Part shown: positions 31,449-38,828 of the stretch, piece after piece
Layout: each line of letters begins with the position of its first letter
How positions within the stretch are numbered: the stretch's first letter is position 1
Origin: Caldifarciminota bacterium
Lineage (GTDB): Bacteria; Hydrothermota; Tepidihabitantia; SM23-42
DNA: 39,279 nt
Reading direction: 5' to 3'
Assembly (NCBI GenBank): GCA_016936155.1
Contig: JAFGPO010000099.1
Span: 1 to 39,279 of the forward strand
Notes under the pieces: model-generated
The model's input: only the letters and a program-made list of their open reading frames with translations
Told to the model about the DNA's origin: nothing
Databases searched by the model: none
Translations under genes and position numbers: made by a program

Positions 31449-32789
31449 TTACAACCGGTACAACAACCAAATCGTCACATTGAAGTAGATCAGGAGCGTG
31501 GTCGTGTCGAGGATCGTTGCGATAAGCGGTCCTGACATCAACGCCGGATCCACGCCCAATTTCTTAAAAAGGATAGGGAGGATGCCGCCGAGCGATGTTG
31601 CAATGATGATCGCCGCGATCATTGCGATCGCGACGGTCACGCCGAGCATGAAATCGCCGTTAAGGATGATCGCGCGCAGTGCGGTTATCCCGCCGGCAAT
31701 GATCCCCATGAGGATACCGATGAAAAACTCTTTCTTGATTACCTTCCAGATATCGCGGATCTTGATCTCTCCGGTCGCCAGACCCCTGACTACGACCGTG
31801 GCGGCCTGTGTACCAGCGCTGCCGCTCGTGTTCATGAGTATCGGTATGAAGAAACTGAGGGTTACGATGCTCGACAGCAGGAACGAATAGTGCTCCAATA
31901 CACTACCGGATATGAATCCGGCAAGCGCAAGAATGATGAGCCAGATCACCCTTTTCTGGGCAACATGGACCGGATTAGCAGCAAGGTATTCATCGGTCAC
32001 CCCGGCCGCGCCGAAGTGGTAGATGTCTTCGCTGGCTTCCTCGTGGATAACATCGATCACATCATCAACCGTTATGACCCCTTTGATCCTGCCGACTTTA
32101 TCGAGCACGGGCAGAGCGGTTTCGTCATATTTGCTGAACAATCGTGCGATCTCTTCCTGGTCCATATCGAGCGTTACACTGATAAAATGAGTATCCATCA
32201 CCGTGCTCACTTTGCGCTGGGGAGTGGCGGTGAGAAGGTCTTTGAGCGGAATGATCCCCTGAAGCCGGTTCACTTTATCGACAACGTAGATATTTTCGAT
32301 AAAATCGATCTCCTTGGCCTTGGCGCGCAGCTCCCGCATAACGAATCCGGTCTTCTCGTTCACGGATACCGTGATAAGATCGGTGGTCATAAGGCCGCCG
32401 GCTGTATTTTCCTTGTATGCGAGCAGTTCTCGGGCGCGTATCTGCTCATCCTCGTCGAGCAAGGGTATCAATTTAGAGGTCTCAGCCTCCGGCAGCATAG
32501 CGAAAAGGTCGGTCCGGTCGTCGGGCGACATTTCATTAATAATCTCTTTTTTGCGCACAAGCGAGAGGCTGTGCAGAAGCTCGATCATTTCCTCTTCGTT
32601 CAGCAATTCAAAGATGTCCGCGGCAAAGCGTGTCTCAAGCGCATTGAACAGCATGAGTTGTTCGTCGGTCTTCAGTTCTAACCAGATTTCCGCAATATCC
32701 GCCGGTTCAAAATAGGATGCTACCTTTTTGATCGTGCGTTTTTTCTTGCTCGCAATGAGCTCCCTTATTTCAGGTAAAATGAAGCGCAT
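31449..32789 (-). CDS. mgtE: Magnesium transporter MgtE
   Basis: A 446-aa protein from the ATG at 32789, selected because it is 5 nt after a TACACT box with TTGACT 16 nt upstream. The N-terminal MgtE_N superhelical domain includes ADIAEIWLELKTDEQLMLFN and MSPDDRTDLFAMLP. A CBS pair follows (TAGGLMTTDLITVSVNEK, VSTVMDTHFISVTLDMDQEE), then five membrane helices with the channel signature GSAGTQAATVVVRGLATGEI. It is a Mg2+-gated Mg2+ channel in the inner membrane. It is divergent from the PhzF gene; the two -35 boxes are only 12 bp apart. Confidence 0.95.
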   Translation of the reverse strand: MRFILPEIRELIASKKKRTIKKVASYFEPADIAEIWLELKTDEQLMLFNALETRFAADIFELLNEEEMIELLHSLSLVRKKEIINEMSPDDRTDLFAMLPEAETSKLIPLLDEDEQIRARELLAYKENTAGGLMTTDLITVSVNEKTGFVMRELRAKAKEIDFIENIYVVDKVNRLQGIIPLKDLLTATPQRKVSTVMDTHFISVTLDMDQEEIARLFSKYDETALPVLDKVGRIKGVITVDDVIDVIHEEASEDIYHFGAAGVTDEYLAANPVHVAQKRVIWLIILALAGFISGSVLEHYSFLLSSIVTLSFFIPILMNTSGSAGTQAATVVVRGLATGEIKIRDIWKVIKKEFFIGILMGIIAGGITALRAIILNGDFMLGVTVAIAMIAAIIIATSLGGILPILFKKLGVDPALMSGPLIATILDTTTLLIYFNVTIWLLYRL

Positions 32790-32794
32790 GCTAT

Positions 32795-32822
32795 AGTGTA
32801 GGTAAAAAGATGCGCAAGTCAA
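32795..32822 (-). promoter_or_regulatory. Promoter of mgtE (leaderless geometry)
   Basis: Minus-strand TTGACT (32822-32817), 16 nt, TACACT (32800-32795), then 5 nt to the ATG at 32789. Confidence 0.7.
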
Positions 32823-32834
32823 TGATCGAAACAG

Positions 32835-32862
32835 TTGACAGTAATTCAATGGTTATTATAAT
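32835..32862 (+). promoter_or_regulatory. Promoter of the PhzF-family gene (leaderless geometry)
   Basis: TTGACA (32835-32840), 16 nt, TATAAT (32857-32862), then 5 nt to the ATG at 32868. It is back to back with the mgtE promoter. Confidence 0.85.
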
Positions 32863-32867
32863 AGAGT

Positions 32868-33800
32868 ATGCAATGGGTGAAAACAAAACGCGTTGATACA
32901 TTTGCCAAAAAACCGTATTGCGGCAATCCGGCTTGGGTAGTGATCGGAGTGGATCCCAGTGAGAGCGAAGCCAAACTTATTAAATTCGCGAGCGAACTCA
33001 ATCCGATCTCAGACACGGTATTTGTGTACATGGAAAAGGAGGCGGCGGAACTTTCACTCCGGTTTTTCAGCCATTCTGAAGAGATCAATTTCTCAGGCCA
33101 CGGAACGATCGCGGCCTACCTGGCAATAGAAAATGAAGGATTGCTGAAATTCACGGAACCGATCACCCTGATACGGCAGAAGACCCGTACGGGCATGCAG
33201 CATATCGAACTGCGCGTGCGCGACAGGAAGATCGAACGCGTGACCGTATCCTTGTCGGTGCCGCAATTCTTGAGTATCGCGCTTGACAGCAAACAGATCG
33301 CACGCTGCCTGGGTATACCGCCAGTCGATATCATTGAATCGAAATATCCGCTTGGCGTTGTTGCTTTGTCCGGCTGTACGGATATCATTGTACCGGTCGC
33401 TGATTGCACGGCGATCGCCGCAGTCAAGCCGAATTTCCAGCTGATGAAGAATTACTGTGACCGGTATCATATAACCGGTATCGCGACGTTTTGTATGGCG
33501 ACCATTGAAAAAGAGTACAATGCCCACATGCGCCATTTCGCGCCCAGTGTCGGGATCAACGAGGATCCGGTGTCCGGGCTTGCGAGCGCATCGCTGGGGT
33601 GTTATTTTGTGCATAACCAGATCGTCGATATTGAGGAGATGACCCGGATCGTGATCGAACAGGGATATTCAATGGGTCGTCCCGGGTGCGTTTATGTTCA
33701 CGTGCATACTCATAAGAGCCAGATTATGAAAGTCACGTTCGGCGGTCAGGGTGTCATCACGTTCGAAGGAAGGACCGCAGTACCAGATGCTTTTTGTTAG
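32868..33800 (+). CDS. PhzF-family isomerase/epimerase-like protein
   Basis: A 310-aa protein with the PhzF double hot-dog pattern. It starts KRVDTFAKKPYCGNPAWVV, matching DvFt..pf.GNPaaV. It then has ELNPISDTVFV, FSHSEEINFSGHGTIAAYL and GINEDPVSGLASASLG, the second-half counterpart. In PhzF the acid/base Glu lies in the SET.FV segment; the aligned residue here is Asp (SDTVFV). This could still work as an acid/base or could shift the activity. The physiological reaction of most members is unknown. The gene is followed by the NSS transporter with a separate promoter. Confidence 0.85.
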   Translation: MQWVKTKRVDTFAKKPYCGNPAWVVIGVDPSESEAKLIKFASELNPISDTVFVYMEKEAAELSLRFFSHSEEINFSGHGTIAAYLAIENEGLLKFTEPITLIRQKTRTGMQHIELRVRDRKIERVTVSLSVPQFLSIALDSKQIARCLGIPPVDIIESKYPLGVVALSGCTDIIVPVADCTAIAAVKPNFQLMKNYCDRYHITGIATFCMATIEKEYNAHMRHFAPSVGINEDPVSGLASASLGCYFVHNQIVDIEEMTRIVIEQGYSMGRPGCVYVHVHTHKSQIMKVTFGGQGVITFEGRTAVPDAFC

Positions 33801-33824
33801 TATCCGGTGGACCTTCCAGTTATC

Positions 33825-33852
33825 TTGACATATTGTAGTAAGTAAATATAAT
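33825..33852 (+). promoter_or_regulatory. Promoter of the NSS transporter operon (leaderless geometry)
   Basis: TTGACA (33825-33830), 16 nt, TATAAT (33847-33852), then 5 nt to the ATG at 33858. Confidence 0.85.
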
Positions 33853-33857
33853 TCGCC

Positions 33858-35387
33858 ATGCGAGATATCTGGGAGAGCAGGACATCATTCGTTTTAGCCT
33901 CGATCGGTTCTGCGATCGGTCTTGGCAATATATGGCGCTTCCCCTACGTATGCTATGCGAACGGGGGAGGTGCGTTCCTTATACCATACCTTGTAGCGTT
34001 ACTGACCGCTGGGATCCCCCTTATGATCCTTGAATTCTCCCTGGGTCATCGGATCTCCAGACCGGCTCCGCTAGCCCTGGGTCACCTTAAAAAGGGCTTT
34101 GAGGTTTTGGGCTGGTTCGCCTTGCTCGTCGGATTCGGTATCGTTACGTACTACGCAGTGGTGATGGGGTGGTGCTTTAACTACCTGAAATTCTCGTTCA
34201 ACCTGGCATGGGGTACGGATACCCAGGCGTTCTTTTTCAACGATTTCTTGAAACTGTCAGATTCACCCATGCAGATCGGCGGCATCCAGTGGTGGATCGC
34301 GCTCGCGCTCGTGCTGACATGGGTATGCGTGATCGCGGCGATCTGGAAGGGCGTGAAGACGGTCGGCAAGGTCGTTTATTTCACCGTTATTATTCCATGG
34401 GTCATTCTGATCGTGCTGGTGATCCGCGGTATTACGCTGCCAGGTGCGATCGAGGGAATCAAATTCTATCTGACCCCTGATTTCAGCGCATTATTGAATT
34501 ATCAGGTATGGCTTGCCGCTTATTCACAGGTGTTCTTTTCTCTCACAATCGGATTCGGCGTGCAGATCACCTATGCGAGTTTTCTCCCGGAAAAAGCCGA
34601 TGTTGTGAATAACGCGTTCCTTGTGAGTTTTGCGAATAACGCCACCTCTTTTATCGGAGGTTTTGCAGTCTTTTCCGCACTGGGCTACTATTCATCTCAA
34701 AGCGGCTTACCGGTTTCAGAAGTCGTGCAGTCGGGTCCGCAGCTCGCTTTTGTGACCTATCCCACGATCATCAGTATGCTGCCGATCGCAGCCCCGGTAT
34801 TCGGTGTCCTTTTCTTCATCATGCTGCTTACCCTGGGCATTGATTCCGCGTTTTCCCTGGTCGAGGCGGGTGCTGCTTCGATCATCGATAAATTTAAGGT
34901 CAAACGCGTCCATGCAAATATCGGGTTCGGGATCCTCGCGCTCGTTATCGGTATTATCTATACAACCCGTGCCGGGTTGTACTGGCTCGATATCGTGGAT
35001 TATTTCATGAATAATTTCGGACTGCTCGTTGTCGGTCTGATCCAGTGTTTCGCCGTTGGATACTTTTACAGCTTCGACGACATGAAGGATTTCCTGGCGC
35101 GTAAAGCAGGTGATCGGTCGATATTCTCTATCCCCGCCAAGATCGTAAAATTGCGTGAATATGCGAACAGCAAATCGGATTTTTCGATCGGTGTCTGGTG
35201 GGATTTTTGTGTGAAATACCTTACTCCCGTTGTTGTCGGTTCGCTTTTCATTATCAATGTCGCGGAACGTATCAAGAGCGCGTATGGCGGTTATTCCCGG
35301 ATCGCGGAGTTCCTCGGCGGGTGGGTTGTGATCATTCTTTTTATTGCGGTCGCTGTCATACTCTATAAGAAAAAGGAGAAAGAATAA
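33858..35387 (+). CDS. Neurotransmitter:sodium symporter (NSS/SNF) family transporter
   Basis: A 509-aa inner-membrane protein with 12 predictable helices. The signature IGSAIGLGNIWRFPYVCYAN near residue 15 is the unwound TM1 that binds Na+ and substrate. NGGGAFLIPYLVALLTAGIP completes TM1-TM2, and LTLGIDSAFSLVEA is the TM8 Na+ site region. It should take up an amino acid or related solute by Na+ symport. A 30-aa single-span protein begins inside its stop codon and resembles MetS of the MetPS methionine/alanine transporter, which suggests a methionine- or alanine-type substrate. The substrate is an inference. Confidence 0.93.
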   Translation: MRDIWESRTSFVLASIGSAIGLGNIWRFPYVCYANGGGAFLIPYLVALLTAGIPLMILEFSLGHRISRPAPLALGHLKKGFEVLGWFALLVGFGIVTYYAVVMGWCFNYLKFSFNLAWGTDTQAFFFNDFLKLSDSPMQIGGIQWWIALALVLTWVCVIAAIWKGVKTVGKVVYFTVIIPWVILIVLVIRGITLPGAIEGIKFYLTPDFSALLNYQVWLAAYSQVFFSLTIGFGVQITYASFLPEKADVVNNAFLVSFANNATSFIGGFAVFSALGYYSSQSGLPVSEVVQSGPQLAFVTYPTIISMLPIAAPVFGVLFFIMLLTLGIDSAFSLVEAGAASIIDKFKVKRVHANIGFGILALVIGIIYTTRAGLYWLDIVDYFMNNFGLLVVGLIQCFAVGYFYSFDDMKDFLARKAGDRSIFSIPAKIVKLREYANSKSDFSIGVWWDFCVKYLTPVVVGSLFIINVAERIKSAYGGYSRIAEFLGGWVVIILFIAVAVILYKKKEKE

Positions 35388-35479
35388 TGCCGGTTGCAGC
35401 GTGGATCATGTTTGCGGTTTCAGTCTTTATTTTGTTCGGTGGTATCATTATCTGTTTATTCAAAATCAGGCGGAAATAG
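35387..35479 (+). CDS. MetS-like 30-residue symporter accessory subunit
   Basis: A 30-aa protein, MPVAAWIMFAVSVFILFGGI then IICLFKIRRK. It is one membrane helix starting MPxAAxxM and ending in a basic tail, the pattern of MetS and related small subunits that pair with NSS/sodium-solute symporters. The ATG overlaps the transporter TAA (TAATG), and AAGGAG lies 8-10 nt upstream, so the two are co-translated. It is too short for most gene callers. The partner role follows from the pattern and the overlap. Confidence 0.75.
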   Translation: MPVAAWIMFAVSVFILFGGIIICLFKIRRK

Positions 35480-35545
35480 CGCGTTTTTTCAGTCATATCG
35501 TACAACGTATTCATGCCAAAACACCTGTTGGAAGCACTACACATA

Positions 35546-35573
35546 TTGATTTTTTTCTCATTTTAGTTATTAT
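35546..35573 (+). promoter_or_regulatory. Promoter of the metallohydrolase-fumarase operon
   Basis: TTGATT (35546-35551), 16 nt, TATTAT (35568-35573). The leader is about 58 nt, with GGAAAGGAG before the ATG at 35638. Confidence 0.55.
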
Positions 35574-35637
35574 TTACCACCCATAATGCGAGACGGTGGT
35601 AATTGATTAATAGTGAGGTTGTTGGAAAGGAGTTTGC

Positions 35638-36285
35638 ATGAAGATCAAGTTCTTAGGCCACGCGGCATTTCTCATAACATCTGATACTGGTGTCAGGATC
35701 ATCACGGATCCTTATAAGCCGGGATGTTTCGACGGTGGTATCGCGTACGAGGCGATCAACGAAGAGGCTGATATTGTAACGATCAGCCACGATCATGATG
35801 ACCATAATGATACGAACATAAAAGGGGATCCGGTGTTCGTCCGCTGCGCGGAAGCACGCGCTATAAGAGATGTCACGATCCGCGGTCTGGATTGTTATCA
35901 CGATACAAACGCAGGCAAGGACAGGGGTCGTAACGTGATATTCAAACTGTCTGTTGACGGCATGGATGTTGTGCATTGTGGCGATCTCGGACATGAGTTA
36001 AGCGAAGAAGAGATCAACGTGCTTGGCAATGTGGACGTGCTGCTTGTTCCAGTTGGAGGACATTTCACCATCGATACAGCGGGCGCGGACAAACTGGTGG
36101 ATGCACTGAAACCAAAAGTAGTAATACCGATGCATTTCAAAACAGGTAAATGCGGGTTTCCGATCGCCCCGATCGAGGAATATATAGAGTCGAAAAAAGT
36201 AGAACGAATAACCGGGGAGTATAACGTGACAAAGGATACGCTTCCCGCACACACTAAGATCGTGGTCTTGGAACCAACAAAATGA
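35638..36285 (+). CDS. UlaG-like metallo-beta-lactamase-fold hydrolase
   Basis: A 215-aa protein. It begins KIKFLGHAAFLITSDTGVRI and carries the metal motif SHDHDDHND (HxHxDH), CGDLGHEL and a late MHFKTGK. This is the UlaG/UPF0173 branch of the metallo-beta-lactamase fold, whose members include L-ascorbate-6-phosphate lactonase. Many are annotated only as metal-dependent hydrolases. The native substrate cannot be told from sequence. GGAAAGGAG precedes the ATG. It lies 43 nt before the fumarase alpha gene on the same strand, probably in one transcript. Confidence 0.85.
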   Translation: MKIKFLGHAAFLITSDTGVRIITDPYKPGCFDGGIAYEAINEEADIVTISHDHDDHNDTNIKGDPVFVRCAEARAIRDVTIRGLDCYHDTNAGKDRGRNVIFKLSVDGMDVVHCGDLGHELSEEEINVLGNVDVLLVPVGGHFTIDTAGADKLVDALKPKVVIPMHFKTGKCGFPIAPIEEYIESKKVERITGEYNVTKDTLPAHTKIVVLEPTK

Positions 36286-36328
36286 CGAAGTTTTCTCCTT
36301 GATACGATACGAAAAGAAAGGAGTAGCA

Positions 36329-37168
36329 ATGAGAGAGATCGAAGGGAGTGTCGTAGCTGAGACGGTAGCCCGTTTATGCATGGAAGCAAACTACTACCTC
36401 GGCGAGGATGTTATCAATGCGATCAAGAAGGCGCTGGGACAGGAAGAATCCCCGACCGGGAAAGATATATTGAATCAGCTTCTCAAGAATGCCGAGATCG
36501 CCAGGACGGAAAAGATACCGTTGTGTCAGGACTGTGGATTCGCGGTCGTTTTCGTCGAACTCGGTGACGATGTCCATGTTAAGGGCGGGTTAGTGCCGGC
36601 GATCAACGAAGGTGTGCGACAGGGATACACGGATGGCTTTTTGAGGAAATCCATTCTAGTGGATCCGATCAAAGGAAAGAACACCGGTGATAATACGCCG
36701 GCAATCATCCATACTACATTCGTTCCGGGTGATAAGATCAAGATCACGGTCGCACCAAAAGGCGGCGGCAGCGAGAACATGAGCGAGGTGAAGATGGGCA
36801 AGCCCGCGGATGGCATCGAAGGTGTCAAAGAATTCGTGATTGACAAGGTGACCCGCTCCAGCGCGAATCCCTGTCCACCGGTCGTTGTCGGTGTTGGTAT
36901 AGGCGGAACGTTCGAACACGTTGCATTTCTCGCCAAGAAGGCTTTGCTTCGGGATATCGGTCAAAGACATCCCGATCCTTTTTATGCTGATGTAGAGCGC
37001 GAACTTCTGGAAAAGATAAACAATCTTGGTATCGGACCCATGGGATTGGGCGGCAGGACTACGGCGCTGGATGTTTTTATTGAAGTTCATCCCCGTCACA
37101 TCGCATCGTTTCCAGCAGCCGTTAATATGAACTGTCATGCTGCACGGCACAAGAGCGCCGTGCTATAA
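36329..37168 (+). CDS. Class I fumarate hydratase, alpha subunit (or tartrate dehydratase-like)
   Basis: A 279-aa subunit from the ATG at 36329, chosen for the AAAGGAG 6 nt upstream; the longer in-frame start at 36299 lacks this. Three cysteines that would hold the [4Fe-4S] cluster are present: LCQDCGF, ANPCPP and NMNCHAARHK. The block GNKDNTPA-like GKNTGDNTPAIIHTTFVPGD and GGGSENMSEVKMG are typical of class I fumarases split into two polypeptides. It catalyses the reversible hydration of fumarate to malate in the cytoplasm with the beta subunit. Tartrate dehydratase shares the fold, so substrate is the main doubt. Confidence 0.92.
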   Translation: MREIEGSVVAETVARLCMEANYYLGEDVINAIKKALGQEESPTGKDILNQLLKNAEIARTEKIPLCQDCGFAVVFVELGDDVHVKGGLVPAINEGVRQGYTDGFLRKSILVDPIKGKNTGDNTPAIIHTTFVPGDKIKITVAPKGGGSENMSEVKMGKPADGIEGVKEFVIDKVTRSSANPCPPVVVGVGIGGTFEHVAFLAKKALLRDIGQRHPDPFYADVERELLEKINNLGIGPMGLGGRTTALDVFIEVHPRHIASFPAAVNMNCHAARHKSAVL

Positions 37169-37179
37169 GGAGGCATACA

Positions 37180-37734
37180 ATGGCAGAACCAATTAAATTG
37201 ACGACACCGCTTTCTGATGAAGATGTCATGAAACTGAAGATCGGTGACAGTGTTCTTATTACGGGAAAGATCCTTACTGGACGTGATGCGGCCCATAAGC
37301 GCTTGTACGACCTGGCGAGCAAGGGTGAAGCACTCCCGGTGGATATCAAAGGACAGATCATATACTATGTTGGACCGGCACCAGCCAAGCCGGGGTATGT
37401 TATTGGTCCAGCCGGGCCGACGACTTCCTATCGTATGGACCCCTACGCGCCTCTGCTCATGGAACTCGGCATGAAAGGTATGATCGGCAAGGGCGTGCGC
37501 TCCATGAATGTCAAGGATGCGATGAAAAAAAACAAAGCAGTCTATTTTTCTGCTACCGGAGGAGCCGCTGCGCTGATCGCTAAGAACATCAAAGCCATGA
37601 AGATCATTGCCTATGACGATCTCGGCCCGGAAGCGATCCGCGAGCTGGATGTCGAGAATTTCCCGGTGATCGTGGCGATCGACGCACACGGCGGAGATCT
37701 TTACGAGGAAGGCATCAAGAAATACAAAAGATAA
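37180..37734 (+). CDS. Class I fumarate hydratase, beta subunit
   Basis: A 184-aa subunit, the usual length of the separate C-terminal fumarase polypeptide. It has GKILTGRDAAHKRLYDL, YYVGPAPAKPGYVIGPAGPT and ATGGAAALIAKNI, the conserved substrate-binding stretches. TAAGGAGG lies just before the ATG, 11 nt after the alpha-subunit stop. The order alpha then beta and the tight spacing are typical. Together they complete one active fumarase. Confidence 0.94.
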   Translation: MAEPIKLTTPLSDEDVMKLKIGDSVLITGKILTGRDAAHKRLYDLASKGEALPVDIKGQIIYYVGPAPAKPGYVIGPAGPTTSYRMDPYAPLLMELGMKGMIGKGVRSMNVKDAMKKNKAVYFSATGGAAALIAKNIKAMKIIAYDDLGPEAIRELDVENFPVIVAIDAHGGDLYEEGIKKYKR

Positions 37735-37899
37735 AGTTCAAATATCAAAGCTCGAATGACAAGTCAATATCCAATGCACAATACCAAATACTCTCTTATA
37801 TTGGGATATTAGCATTCGTTTGACATTTGAGATTTGGCCTTTGTCATTCATCCGTGTCATCAAAAGGCGGCTGATCACCGTTGGTTTTCATGCAGTACA
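37735..37899. repeat. AT-rich spacer of degenerate repeats before recR
   Basis: Words such as CAAATATCAAAGCTCGAATG, GACAAGTCAATATCCAATGC and TTTGACATTTGAGATTTGG recur with drift. Similar TTGACATTGAG and TTTGTCATTCG words occur at 30050-30090. No gene or stable hairpin was found. Confidence 0.45.
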
Positions 37900-37927
37900 T
37901 TGACTTGATGGTGATAATCATTAGAAT
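37900..37927 (+). promoter_or_regulatory. Promoter of recR (leaderless geometry)
   Basis: TTGACT (37900-37905), 16 nt, TAGAAT (37922-37927), then 5 nt to the ATG at 37933. Confidence 0.65.
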
Positions 37928-37932
37928 AAGCC

Positions 37933-38520
37933 ATGTCCTTACTCACGGACCTGATCGATAAATTGCAGTGGTTGCCCGGGGTCGGGCGGAAAACCGCCCA
38001 GCGTCTGGCTTTTTTCTTGCAGAAAATGGAAAAAACACGCGTCGAAGAATTAACTCAGGCGATCCTGCGGGCACGCACGCAGCTCAAGGAGTGTTCGCAA
38101 TGCCACAATTTATCAGAACAAGATCCCTGTCCGATCTGTTCCGAATCGTCGCGCGACCACAAAATGTTGTGCATTGTTGAACAGCCATCCGACGTCATGG
38201 TGATCGAACGGACAATCGAATATCACGGTCTCTACCATGTGATCCATGGCGTGATTTCACCGATCGACAATATCGGCCCGGATGACCTGCGGATACAGTC
38301 GTTGATCCGACGGCTGCAGATAGAGGCAGTGGACGAGGTGATCATCGCCACGAATCCCACGACGGAAGGGGATGTCACCGCGATCTACATCGCGAAACTC
38401 CTGAAACCTTTGGGCATCAAAGTTACCCGCATCGCGCGCGGTCTGCCCATGGGCAGCGACCTCGACCTCGCAGACACTACGACCTTGAGCCGGGCGATAG
38501 AAGGAAGACGAGAGCTGTAG
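37933..38520 (+). CDS. recR: Recombination mediator protein RecR
   Basis: A 195-aa protein of normal length. The helix-hairpin-helix LPGVGRKTAQRLAFFL is at residues 14-29. A zinc site CSQCHNLSEQDPCPIC follows, and the Toprim domain (MLCIVEQPSDVMVIERT ... IIATNPTTEGDVTAIYIAK) is complete. It loads RecA on gapped DNA with RecO and RecF. The usual dnaX-yaaK-recR neighbourhood is absent; here recR stands alone with its own promoter and converges on ribosomal protein genes. The start is set by the leaderless promoter geometry. Confidence 0.96.
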   Translation: MSLLTDLIDKLQWLPGVGRKTAQRLAFFLQKMEKTRVEELTQAILRARTQLKECSQCHNLSEQDPCPICSESSRDHKMLCIVEQPSDVMVIERTIEYHGLYHVIHGVISPIDNIGPDDLRIQSLIRRLQIEAVDEVIIATNPTTEGDVTAIYIAKLLKPLGIKVTRIARGLPMGSDLDLADTTTLSRAIEGRREL

Positions 38521-38556
38521 ATACAGTGAATACCAGGAACCAGGAGAAAAAGTAAA

Positions 38557-38580
38557 GAGCGGCTTGTCAGCCGCTTTTTG
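38557..38580 (+). terminator. Terminator between recR and rpsN
   Basis: AGCGGCT (38558-38564), loop TGTC, AGCCGCT (38569-38575), then TTTTT. On the minus strand the same stem is followed by only a broken T-run, so it terminates recR best and may also help stop rpsN transcripts. Confidence 0.8.
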
Positions 38581-38631
38581 TGTTAATTACTTAATTACGC
38601 AATTGCGAATAACTTTCCTGCGAAGCAGGAT

Positions 38632-38817
38632 TCACCATGTTGCTTTGCGCACGCCCGGGAGTTCTCCCTTGAGTGCAAGCTCGCGCAGGCAGATGCGGCA
38701 CAAGCCGAACTTACGGTAGTATGCTCGTGCTCGTCCACAGCGGAAACATCGATTGTATCTCCGTGTGGTGAACTTGGGTTTCTTTTGTGACTTGTTGATC
38801 AAACACAATTTTGCCAT
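38632..38817 (-). CDS. rpsN: 30S ribosomal protein S14, zinc-binding type (Z)
   Basis: A 61-aa protein, the length of the short S14 type. It starts [15 protein letters not shown] and has the two CxxC pairs CFRCGRAR and CRICLRELA that bind zinc, ending LPGVRKATW. It is part of the small-subunit head. It follows rplE with an 11-nt gap, the normal spc-operon order. Unusually, no rpsH follows; the next feature downstream is a terminator and convergent recR. Confidence 0.97.
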   Translation of the reverse strand: MAKLCLINKSQKKPKFTTRRYNRCFRCGRARAYYRKFGLCRICLRELALKGELPGVRKATW

Positions 38818-38828
38818 ATGTCTCCCTG

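Noticed and set aside
31890-32681. 263-codon open frame on the plus strand
   Set aside because: It lies wholly within mgtE on the opposite strand and its composition mirrors the mgtE codons.
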